Source: Taudactylus pleione
Lineage: Eukaryota > Chordata > Amphibia > Anura > Myobatrachidae
NCBI GenBank assembly: GCA_031769625.1
Contig: JAUIMM010000121.1
Location: 6,472,001-6,536,000, forward strand
Length of the DNA: 64,000 nt
Direction of reading: 5' to 3'
Shown here: in pieces, positions 55,368 through 64,000 of the stretch
Layout: the number at the start of each line of letters is the position of its first letter
Position numbering within the stretch: the stretch's first letter is position 1
Notes under the pieces: generated by a model
The model's database searches: none
What the model was told of the DNA's origin: nothing
What the model saw: the letters and a program-made list of their open reading frames with translations, nothing else
Translations under genes and position numbers: made by a program

Positions 55368-55505
55368 TACTTGCCTACCCTCCTGAAATAGGCGATTTAT
55401 GCTAAATTACGTCATTGTGGCTCCGCCCGCTGCTTCACAATGCAGGTAATCTGGGCATTGTGTAGCGGGGGCATGGCCAAGATGAATGTCGGCAAGCATG
55501 CAATA
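55368..55505. repeat. CATACTTGCCTACC-type dispersed repeat
   Basis: Starts ACATACTTGCCTACCC and ends GGCAAGCATGC, a short inverted pair. The interior has ACGTCATTGTGGCTCCGCCC. Related to fragments near 4330, 27680 and 45253. Non-coding. Confidence 0.5.
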
Positions 55506-55728
55506 TAAGTGGAAAAATTTAATTCAGGAAGCAGTAATTTCCCCATCAGCTGGCCAAATCATGGTCCATTCCAGTGGTTTATACACAAAAAGAAATACAG
55601 GTGCTCAACTCCAAATTAACTGATTGTATATAAATAAATAAATTTTTGCACTGAATAGAGGTTTTTGGTATAATCTTGGCCAAGGTTATGGGCCTACCCA
55701 CCACATCCGGTTAACCTCTGTCAACATA

Positions 55729-57434
55729 CAGTCAGGTGCATAAATATTGGGACATTGACAGAATTTTCATATTTTGGCCTCTATTCACCACCACAATGGC
55801 TTTGAAATGAAACAAACAAGATGTGCTTTAACTGCAGACTTTTGAGATTTAATTTGAGGGTAATTACGTCCAAATCAGGTGATCGGTGTAGGAATTAAAA
55901 CGGTTTCTATATGTGCCTCCCACTTTTTAAGGGGCCAAAAGTAATGGGACTATCAACTCAAAAGCTATTTCATGGACAGGTGTGGGCTATTCCCTCGTTA
56001 TTTCATTATCAATTAAGCAGGTAAAGGGTCTGGAGTTGATTCTAGGTGTGACATTTGCATTTGGAATCAGTTGCTGTCGACTCTCAATATGAGATCCAAA
56101 GAGCTGTCACTATCAGTGAAGCAAGCCATCATTAGGCTGAAAAATCAAAACAAACCCATCAGAGAGACAGCAAAAACATTAGGTGTGGCCAAATCAACTG
56201 TTTGGAACATTCTTAAAAAGAAAGAATGCACCGAAAGAGCTCAGCAACACCAAAAGACCCGGAAGACCACGGAAAACAACTGTGGTGGATGACAGAAGAA
56301 TTATTTCCCCTTCACAACAGTTGGCCAAATCAAGAACACTCTCCAGGAGGTAGGTGTATATGTGTCAAAGTCAACAATCAAGAGAAGACTTCACAAGAGT
56401 GAATATAGAGGGTTCACCACAAGATGTAAACCAATGGTGAGCCTCAAAAACAGGAAGACCAGATTAGAGTTTGCCAAACATCTAAAAAAGCCATTACAGT
56501 TCTAGAACAACATCCTATGGACAGATGAGACAAAAATCAACTTGTACCAGAGTGATGGGAAGAGAAGAGTATGGAGAAGGAAAGGAACTGCTCATGATCC
56601 AAAACATACCACCTCATCAGTGAAGCATGGTGGTGGTAGTGTCATGGCGTGGGCATGTATGGCTGCCAATGGAACTGGTTCCCTTGTATTTATTGATGAT
56701 GTGATTGCTGACAAAAGCAGCAGAATGAATTCTGAAATGTTTCGGGCAATATTATATGCTCATATTCAGTCAAATGCTTCAGAACTCATTGGACGGCGCT
56801 TCACAGTGCAGATGGACAATGACCCGAAGCATACTGCAAAAGCAACCAAATAGTTTTTTAAGGCTAAAAAGTGGAATGTTATGGAATGGCCAAGTCAATC
56901 CCCTGACCTGAATCCAATTGAGCATGCATTTCACTTGATGAAGACAAAACTGAAGGGAATATGCCCCAAGAACAAGCAGGAACTGAAGACATTTGCAGTA
57001 GAGGCCTGTCAGAGCATCACCAGGGATGAAACCCAGCGTCTGATGATGTCTATGAGTTCCAGACTTCAGGCTGTAATTGCCTGCAAAGGATTTGCAACAA
57101 AGTATTAAAAAGTGAAAGTTAGATTTAGGATTGTTTAGTTTGTCCCATTACTTTTGATAATGAAATAACGAGGGAATAACTCACACCTGTCCATGAAATA
57201 GCTTTTGATTTGATAGTCCCATTACTTTTGGCCCCTTAAAAAGTGGGAGGCACATATTGAAACCGTTGTAATTCCTACACCGTTCACCCGATTTGGATGT
57301 AATTACCCTCAAATTAATTCTGAAAGTCTGCAGTTAAAGCACATTTTGTTTGTTTCATTTCAAAGCCATTGTGGTGGTGAATAGAGGCCAAAATATGAAA
57401 ATTATATCAATGTCCCAATATTTATGTCAGTCTG
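55729..57434 (+). mobile_element. Tc1-type DNA transposon with about 230-bp inverted repeats
   Basis: The left end CAGTCAGGTGCATAAATATT is mirrored by the complement of CAGACTGACATAAATATT at the right. Homology between the arms extends to about 55960 and 57150 (CCATGAAATAGCTTTTGA, CTTTTGGCCCCTTAAAAAGT). TA precedes the left end; the right flank is AG, so the TA duplication is not intact. A direct repeat CCATTCCAGTGGTT lies further out (about 55572 and 57453). Confidence 0.85.
56071..57108 (+). pseudogene. Tc1-family transposase, three in-frame stops plus shifts
   Basis: It opens with MRSKELSLSVKQAIIRLKNQ, the helix-turn-helix paired-like DNA-binding part. A second HTH follows (VSKSTIKRRLHK). 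The DDE residues are in WTDETKINL (56520 on), DNDPKHTAK (about 56816) and DLNPIEH (about 56907), the DD34E pattern of Tc1. In-frame stops are at 56290-56292, 56503-56505 and 56851-56853, and a small frame disturbance lies near 56290-56320. The enzyme is dead but its size and order are near normal. Confidence 0.85.
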
Positions 57435-57638
57435 AGGCCCATTTTCTATACCATTCCAGTGGTTCTCAAACTTGATGCTTAGGACCCCACACAGGTCACA
57501 TTTTCCAGGTCACCCAAAAAAAATAAAAAAAATCAGGGAAGTGGATAGATCCCCATCAGTTTCTGTACCCCAACGTCATCAGTTACTGTCCATGATTCCC
57601 TACCATCCACGTATGCATAGAGAGGGCGAATATAGTAT

Positions 57639-58245
57639 GCTGCAGCACAACAAGAACGGCCATCTAACCTGCCGCTGTATACCATCAGAGACTGCCGACC
57701 ACCACCCCCAAATCGCAACGCCTACACAGGCACCTACCGGTAGGTAAGTTGTACAAATTGCGGGACGCCGCCACATCATCTATCCTTACCAGACTTCCAC
57801 CTACACTGTGCCGGGCGTTAAGACTGTCGACCAAAGGTCCAGCAGGGACAACGTGCTGGTCCAGAACTGCACGGAAAAGGAGCCCCCTAAAAGGATCTAC
57901 CCACCTTCCCCCCCGTGCACCCATCCTGCTCTTCCCCCCACTGCTCCTGGGTCAATTACCCTCTAGTAGCATTGTGCCTACCTACCTTAAACCAATAAAA
58001 TTACCTTGACCCAACACCACCGTCTACGTCTCTCTGTCATACAGATCACTCTTACCCAAGCACTTTACACACTGCCCCACCATATAGAGAGCGCGCCTTA
58101 CCCAGCTTTTACCAGTCTCTAAACTAGGTAGGAACAGGTACTCCTACCACAGGCGCAGCACTCTTACACCCCCTACCCCCATACCTCCAGATACACGCAC
58201 ATCCCCTCCCCCCACCTCTCTTCCCCCCCATTATTCTTTCCCTCT
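57639..58245 (+). repeat. Left PLE pseudo-LTR
   Basis: It matches 63397-64000. It holds TAG|GTAAGT at 57741-57749 (consensus splice donor), AATAAA near 57991 and a TACC-rich 3' part ending in a C-rich tract. Its true 3' limit cannot be set because the right copy is cut by the window end. A pyrimidine tract with TTTTACCAG near 58107 could be a 3' splice site. Confidence 0.75.
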
Positions 58246-58280
58246 CCCTCCTGCCTCAATCCACCCCCACAGTCATATCA

Positions 58281-59558
58281 GTGAGCGCGGTTCACCACCC
58301 TTTATTCACGTCCTTTGCAGTACCTCGAACCGCAGCACATGCCCCTGCTTCATCACCACATTACCCGAGACTACTTATACTTGACACACACATGGGCATT
58401 TTCGACCTCAGAGAGACTAGACTAGATAGGGCCAACCACCTACTTGCAGAACTAGAACACAGAGTTAAGCTACAATCCAACAGCTCATCATTCTGCAGTA
58501 CATACCTACAACTAGAGAAACTCACAACAAGAGAATCCAAAATCTGGTGGGACTCACACATTCTTCAATGGTACCTCAAACATAACATTACACCAAAAGG
58601 TCTCACTATCCACAAAGCACCAACCCATAACACAGACAACCCTGATTTTATGTCCAAATGGAACAAAATTCTCCATGACTGCTCCGTACAGCTCATACAA
58701 CTCATCAAAGACACACACGGACAAGAACTCCAAGCCCTGGAAACACAAATAACCGATCTCGACATTGCACTAGAACCATACAAGCGGGAGGAAGAATTCA
58801 AAAACCTAGTCACCCTCACGAGACAGAAGCTCCACAAAAGTGAGGAACTGATCATAGAAAAGAAGAAAGCAAAAATCATCAGAGACAAATGCAACAGCCC
58901 CAAATCCCACAACAAACAGAAACACCCAAACCCTCCCTTTCAGACCAACACACAGCCAGATTATAAAAGGAGCCACAACACCCACCACACCAGGCTCAAC
59001 CACAGGATCACCCTGAACTCACCTATCTACAAAAAGCTGAACCTGACATACCAGCAGTACATGACCAAAATCCACAAATCCCAAATCACCGACGCAACAC
59101 AAACACAGCTAGAACACGTAGATCCAGACACAGACTCCGACACGGATATCTCCTTCAGTATACATGACATAGAGGACCCATCCGACACAGAGAACTACGA
59201 AAACCTGGCAAGACATTCAATAGAACAAGGGTGGGTAAACACACATAGAGGGTCGACACACATCATCCCACCAACAGCAGACCAGCAACAGAACACCATA
59301 CTTTACACAGAACACCTACACCCGTCCCAAGACACCAGCACCAAATCAAACAACCAAGAAAACGAATGGGCACTCCATTTTTTAGAACTGGAGGCAGGCA
59401 GCCGGACCTGCCAAAACACAACAAGCACCACTGCAACACGAATGAAAAGAAAACTAGACCAACGAGACGAGGCTGCAGAGGAGGTCAAACAACCAAACCC
59501 AAACCCCCCCTCGTCTCACACACCACCACTACCGACACCGAAGGAATCTTCAATTTAA
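58281..59558 (+). CDS. PLE N-terminal domain ORF (coiled-coil, RNA/DNA-binding-like)
   Basis: A 425-codon frame. Residues about 45-220 are charged and helical (RANHLLAELEHRVKLQ; EELIIEKKKAKIIRDK), consistent with a coiled coil. NITPKGL with DFMSKWNKILHDCS resembles the N-terminal region of other vertebrate PLE polyproteins. The C-terminal third is hydrophilic, rich in Thr, Asn and Asp. The downstream PLE block lies one frame back, so this ORF either ends in a separate protein or was joined by frameshifting. The start at 58281 is the first Met; the Met at 58392 is an alternative. Confidence 0.65.
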   Translation: MSAVHHPLFTSFAVPRTAAHAPASSPHYPRLLILDTHMGIFDLRETRLDRANHLLAELEHRVKLQSNSSSFCSTYLQLEKLTTRESKIWWDSHILQWYLKHNITPKGLTIHKAPTHNTDNPDFMSKWNKILHDCSVQLIQLIKDTHGQELQALETQITDLDIALEPYKREEEFKNLVTLTRQKLHKSEELIIEKKKAKIIRDKCNSPKSHNKQKHPNPPFQTNTQPDYKRSHNTHHTRLNHRITLNSPIYKKLNLTYQQYMTKIHKSQITDATQTQLEHVDPDTDSDTDISFSIHDIEDPSDTENYENLARHSIEQGWVNTHRGSTHIIPPTADQQQNTILYTEHLHPSQDTSTKSNNQENEWALHFLELEAGSRTCQNTTSTTATRMKRKLDQRDEAAEEVKQPNPNPPSSHTPPLPTPKESSI

Positions 59559-59812
59559 GCAGCCAGACACTTACAGATAGTGACAAGTTACTACTGAACA
59601 AAGGCCTCAAATTTGCCCCCAACAACAAACTCAACAAATTCGAAACTTATTTAGACCTAAACAGGTTTGTCCGCAAGTTGACCCTCAAAAAACAAAACAA
59701 AAATTCTTCGCGAACAACCCCCCCATACAGGACACCACAACAGACCACTTCAAACACACCACACTTAGACCACCTTCCAAATTTTTCCCTAGCCACCTCA
59801 AGGGACACTTAA
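59366..59812 (+). CDS. PLE linker segment preceding RT, in its own frame
   Basis: The frame contains GIFNLSSQTLTDSDKLLLNK and NKFETYLDLNRFVRKLTLKK, the block that stands just before RT in PLE proteins. It overlaps the N-terminal ORF by about 190 nt in the -1 frame. It loses PLE similarity near 59700, where the RT frame takes over, again in the -1 direction, at an A-rich run (AAAAAACAAAACAAAAATTC). Indel, sequencing error in A runs, or programmed shifts are all possible. Confidence 0.55.
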   Translation: MGTPFFRTGGRQPDLPKHNKHHCNTNEKKTRPTRRGCRGGQTTKPKPPLVSHTTTTDTEGIFNLSSQTLTDSDKLLLNKGLKFAPNNKLNKFETYLDLNRFVRKLTLKKQNKNSSRTTPPYRTPQQTTSNTPHLDHLPNFSLATSRDT

Positions 59813-61833
59813 TACATACCTTTGAACACCTAGTGATGGAAGACATCAACAAACTGAACACCCCCACTAAACACCATAACAATAACCTCACCATAAAAGA
59901 GCTAGCTTCACTCAACAACCTAAGAAACAACCATGATCTCATCATTAAACCCGCAGACAAGGGAGGAGGAATAGTACTACTGGACAAAGCAGACTACATA
60001 ACAGAATCCCTCCGCATCCTCAGAGACTCCAATACCTACAAAGTTCTACGCACAGACCCCACACACAACTTCAACCAAGAACTCTCACGCATTCTGACAA
60101 CCGGTAGCACATCAGGCATCCTCTCCAAACAGGAACACAACTATCTACACAACCCTCACCCAGTCATCCCCGTTTTCTACTATCTCCCCAAAATCCATAA
60201 GAACACAACTCACCCACCCGGCAGACCCATCATCTCAGGCATTAACTCCATTTCCTCTAACCTTTCTGAATATATCGATCACTTCCTCCAACCATATGTC
60301 AAACAACAACAATCACATCTGAAAGACACAACGGACATCCTCAAGACACTAGAAAAGACACCCTGGGGCGATGACTACTGGCTCGTCACCAGTGACGTCA
60401 CCTCACTTTACACCATCATAGACCACCAACAGGGATTGGACAGCACCCGACACTACCTCCAACAAGATGACTCCATGGACCCACTACAAACAGCATTCAT
60501 CCTGCAAGGCATAGACTACATCCTCACACATAATTACTTTTGGTTCAACAATAACTTCTACCTTCAGCAAGCAGGGACCGCAATGGGGACCAAGTTTGCC
60601 CCCAGTTATGCTAACCTGTTCATGAGCCGGTGGGAGGATTCCCACATATGGACAGGTCATGACTGGCAGGCAAACTTGGTCCTCTGGAGGAGATACATAG
60701 ACGACATCATTTGCATATGGAAAGGACCAGAATCCACACTGCTAGAATTCATCAACTACATTAACAATAACGACAAAAATCTCCGATTCACCACAGACTA
60801 TAGCAAAACCTCGGTAAACTTTCTAGACCTACAGATATTCATACACAACGGACAAATACACACAAAGACCTTCCAAAAACCAGTCGACGTCAATAGCTAC
60901 ATCTTATCGAGTAGCGGTCACCACCCCAACTGGCTCAACAACATCCCCATAGGACAATTCAAAAGACTCAGAAGAAACTGCACCAGACTAACAGACTACA
61001 TATCACAGGGAGAAACTCTTAAACAACAATTTGCAGATAAAGCTTATCACATACCCACACTACAAGACACAATGGATAAAGTAGAAGAATCAAGGGCACC
61101 ACTTCTCGAATACAAACCCCACACTTCAACGACACATGACCACCCTGCTTTCATCACACAATATAACACCCACGCCCACGACATCAAGAAAATAATAAAC
61201 AAACATTGGCACCTTCTACAAAAAGACGAAACACTAACACATATACTACCACCCAGAGCCAGAGTAATCTACAAGAAAGCACCGAACATACACAAAAAGC
61301 TAGTCACGAACCACATTCCCCCATCAATACACACACAGACCACAATAGACAAAGGTACACTGAAGGGAGGCTTTTACCACTGCGGGACATGCTCCAATTG
61401 CACCAATCTAAACTATAGGAGTACAAAACCCATCACATCCTTTACCTCCACACAGACGGGCACCACCTACAAGATACGGGAACACATCACATGTCACACT
61501 AAAAATGTGATCTACCTCATACAGTGCCCATGCAACAAGCATTATGTAGGGAGAACCATCAGACCATTACATACCAGAATCAAGGAACATCTCAGAAATA
61601 TCATTAACAAAGCAGACAGTCATAACATACCGGTACACTTCCTCGAACATCACCAGAGCAACATCACTGGTCTACAATTCATTGGGATCAGACACATACA
61701 AAGGAACTGGAGAGGAGGGGACCACACAAGAATACTCAACAAGGAAGAACTCAAATGGATAATCACACTTCGTACCCTGGCACCCAGTGGTCTGAACATC
61801 GACAACGAGATCAAGTCTGTCATTAGTAAATAA
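59700..61833 (+). CDS. PLE reverse transcriptase with C-terminal GIY-YIG endonuclease
   Basis: Open from about 59700; the first Met at 59833 gives 666 codons. RT motifs (numbered from that Met): KPADKGGGIVLLDKADY near 37-53, YYLPKIHK, GRPIISG, TSDVTSLYT, AGTAMGTKFAPSYANLF, then YIDD at 288-291 with the catalytic Asp pair. A Cys/His cluster (C517, C520, C523, H551, C554, H555) precedes the nuclease. GIY-YIG is seen as NVIYLIQC (558-565) and HYVGRT (570-575), with RIKEH and a C-terminal KEELKWI carrying the likely metal-binding Glu. It would prime reverse transcription at nicked DNA. No stop or shift inside, so potentially functional. Confidence 0.85.
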
Positions 61834-63396
61834 TACCCCCGAACCCCCCCCCTCCTCTTGCTATATCACACACCTCCTCTCGTTTCTGACCCACTTCCAG
61901 CACCCCTCCCCCTTCACACGCCGTTTACACCCCAAAAACCACACTTAGCCCAATTTCGACACCCATATCACACACACACACGTCCCCACAACCATACCAC
62001 CCAGTCACCAGCCCCCCTTCACTACCGCACCGACCCGCTACATCCCCAACACCCCCCCAGCCCATCCACTCGACAGTGACACCTGCACCATCCAGAACCA
62101 CCTCCGCACTATAGCAACTTACCCACATGTCAATATACCACCCCGTATCCCCATGACTGTCCACAACCTCATTTCCCAATGAATTCCCCCAGTCCAGTTA
62201 TCCTCCTCCAACACCACACAACCACACCAAGTGCAACACACACACATATACAGTACCCGTTGAGCCCATACACTAACACACAATAACACCGGAACGCAGC
62301 ACACCACACACACCCATCACCACCTACCACGACCCACCCGCACTCCCCTCCACCAGCCACCCCCCGTGCGACCGGCTGAACCCCCGGCGCCATCATCCCA
62401 CACATCCACCACACTTCACTACCCCTACATCCCCACGTTACCCCTTAACCCTTGCACACCCAGATAACACCCATTTGATACACGACTTCGCCCTTATCGT
62501 CACAGCAACTCCCCAGACCATGTCCGATCACCCCCTGCTATTAACCTTTACCACCACGTCATTTAACCCCGTCACCCTTACACACCCAGGCTACACCCAG
62601 TGGTCACATGACATCGCCCATATCGCCCACCAACTTTCCCTATCATGTCCGAACACCCTCTGTTATTAATCAATGCCACCACGCTACACTCCGCTCCCCA
62701 GAGCGTCACCTCCCACAGACCTGCACACTCGTCATTAAGCCCGCCCACACACCTGTCATTACCCTTTTCCATCCGGCAATATCCCATTGGCCTCCAACAA
62801 CAGAACACCTCCAGATTGCCATCAACTCCTGACCACGCCCAGTGCACACACACCTCCCCCCCCCATTGGCCAATTCCGTACACACCCACCTCCACACCAA
62901 CCTTTAAAACACTGCTGCACCATGTAACAGTAACCTCCATGATTAAGGCACAGCCGAAACGCGTTGGAGACACACACCTACCATCACGTCCTGGAAACCT
63001 TCTTTCCTGCTGAAGAACCCCCCTGCTGTCCCAGCGACCGCTGATCACAAGGAGCTGCCAGCACCTCCGGCGAGCGGCACCCCTGCCTTGTGACCGTGAC
63101 ACGCCCGGCTCTCAGCCTCCCCGCCCCCGCCCCACATTGGGCACCAACAGCCGCAGGAACCACGAGGAGCCGGCGTTCACTGCACACACACGGCATCCCT
63201 CATCCGAACAGCCTCACCCGGCCGTCCCGCTGCACGACGTGGCACACACGCAGGTACCGGCCCGCATCCCAAACACGGAGATGCCGACCTGCCGCAGCCT
63301 GCGCATCCAGCCAGGCTCCATCCACCACGCTGACCCACCCTGCCAGCGCAAACAAGACCAACTGTGCCACCATCACGGGGCACAGCCGCACCAGTA
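61834..63396 (+). other. PLE 3' non-coding region
   Basis: C-rich, CAC/ACC-biased sequence between the RT stop and the right pseudo-LTR; ORFs on both strands are compositional. AACCTTTAAAACAC near 62900 could be a TATA-like element just upstream of the hammerhead-like motif at 62935. A promoter here would serve the next unit to the right. From 62990 on, GC content rises and CpGs are frequent (63050-63380), like a 5' leader. Confidence 0.5.
62935..62969 (+). ncRNA. Hammerhead-ribozyme-like fold of the PLE
   Basis: CTCCA and TGGAG form a perfect 5-bp closing helix. Inside lie TGATTAA (core box CTGATGA expected), a GGC-ACA-GCC hairpin, GAAAC and GCGT. The arrangement equals that at 22410-22451, but with different closing-stem bases that still pair. 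PLEs are known to encode such ribozymes. The changed core box makes self-cleavage uncertain. Confidence 0.55.
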
Positions 63397-64000
63397 GCTG
63401 CAGCACAACAAGAACGGTCATCTAACCTGCCGCTGTATACCATCAGAGACTGCCGACCACCACCCCCAAATCGCAACGCCTACACAGGCACCTACCGGTA
63501 GGTAAGTTGTACAAATTGCGGGACGCCGCCACATCATCTATCCTTACCAGACTTCCACCTACACTGTGCCGGGGGCGTTAAGACTGTCGACCAAAGGTCC
63601 AGCAGGGACAACGTGCTGGTCCAGAACTGCACGGAAAAGGAGCCCCCTAAAAGGGTCTACCCACCTTCCCCCCCGTGCACCCATCCTGCTCTTCCCCCCA
63701 CTGCTCCTGGGTCAATTACCCTCTAGTAGCATTGTGCCTACCTACCTTAAACCAATAAAATTACCTTGACCCAACACCACCGTCTACGTCTCTCTGTCAT
63801 ACAGATCACTCTTACCCAAGCACTTTACACACTGCCCCACCATATAGAGAGCGCGCCTTACCCAGCTTTTACCAGTCTCTAAACTAGGTAGGAACAGGTA
63901 CTCCTACCACAGGCGCAGCACTCTTACACCCCCTACCCCCATACCTCCAGATACACGCACATCCCCTCCCCCCACCTCTCTTCCCCCCCCATTACTCTTT
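63397..64000 (+). repeat. Right PLE pseudo-LTR or start of a second unit
   Basis: Nearly identical to 57639-58240, including the splice-donor-like TAG|GTAAGT and AATAAA. It runs past the window end, so it may be a pseudo-LTR or the start of another full head-to-tail PLE copy. Confidence 0.8.

Larger units (their letters stand above)
57639..64000 (+). mobile_element. Penelope-like element flanked by direct repeats, runs off the window
   Basis: TGCAGCACAACAAGAACGG starts a block at 57639 that is repeated from 63397 to the window end with about 99% identity (a few substitutions and a 2-bp indel). Between them lie a coiled-coil ORF, RT and GIY-YIG endonuclease. Direct (not inverted) long repeats around an RT plus GIY-YIG ORF are the PLE plan (pseudo-LTRs, often partial tandem copies). 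The start-to-start distance is 5758 bp. The right end and any target duplication are outside the window. Confidence 0.9.

Noticed and set aside
61858..63425. Several 60-170 codon ORFs after the PLE RT
   Set aside because: C-rich, CAC-biased DNA leaves frames open on both strands; no domain was recognised and the region is PLE non-coding sequence.

Overview
The window is vertebrate nuclear DNA with no recognisable host gene. Almost every stretch that can be identified is a transposable element or a broken piece of one. The mix (CR1-like LINE, tRNA-derived V-type SINE, several hAT families, Tc1, gamma-like endogenous retroviruses, Ty1/copia and Penelope-like elements, MITEs ending GGGCCTGATTCA) and the repeat styles point to an amphibian, most likely a frog with a large, repeat-rich genome. 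That is inference; no species can be named from the sequence.

Layout. 1-4310: a CR1-like LINE on the minus strand cut apart by later insertions, including a TIR element that itself carries a V-SINE. 4330-8590: a 356-bp hAT MITE with a perfect 8-bp target duplication, then a large fold-back element (about 5530-7360). 8591-10295: hAT copy 1, truncated where endogenous retrovirus 1 begins. 10296-20030: retrovirus 1 (plus strand; gag, pro, pol and env all broken, one 3' LTR). 20690-25610: fragments of a Penelope-like element (PLE), a LINE endonuclease and a Ty1/copia element. 25638-27458: an 1.8-kb non-autonomous hAT with an internal G-rich minisatellite. 28268-31093: hAT copy 2 (minus). 31193-37247: retrovirus 2 (minus), which lost gag, protease and most of RT but keeps open RNase H-integrase (611 codons) and env (601 codons) frames. 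38949-40231: MITEs. 40626-43293: hAT copy 3. 43415-46638: more MITEs and a fold-back. 47768-50717: two probable solo LTRs. 51039-55274: a fold-back, then a hAT MITE into which hAT copy 4 inserted. 55729-57434: a decayed Tc1. 57639-64000: a young-looking PLE with about 5.76 kb between the starts of two near-identical direct repeats.

How the parts relate. The four large hAT copies are one family: a TAGGGGTG-type end, a TATA promoter, a variable array of about 155-bp repeats, an N-terminal/BED-finger ORF and a distal end. Copies 2 and 4 share one internal deletion that removes the catalytic domain but stays in frame, so the sub-family would encode a BED-finger-only protein. The two retroviruses and the solo LTR at 49138-50717 belong to one family. 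The most interesting signals are: the PLE repeat structure with a hammerhead-like RNA motif that recurs with compensatory pairing in an unrelated PLE remnant; the shared-deletion hAT sub-family; the unusual C-X10-CC spacing in the retroviral transmembrane subunit, conserved in both copies; and a Ty1/copia relic, which is uncommon in vertebrates.
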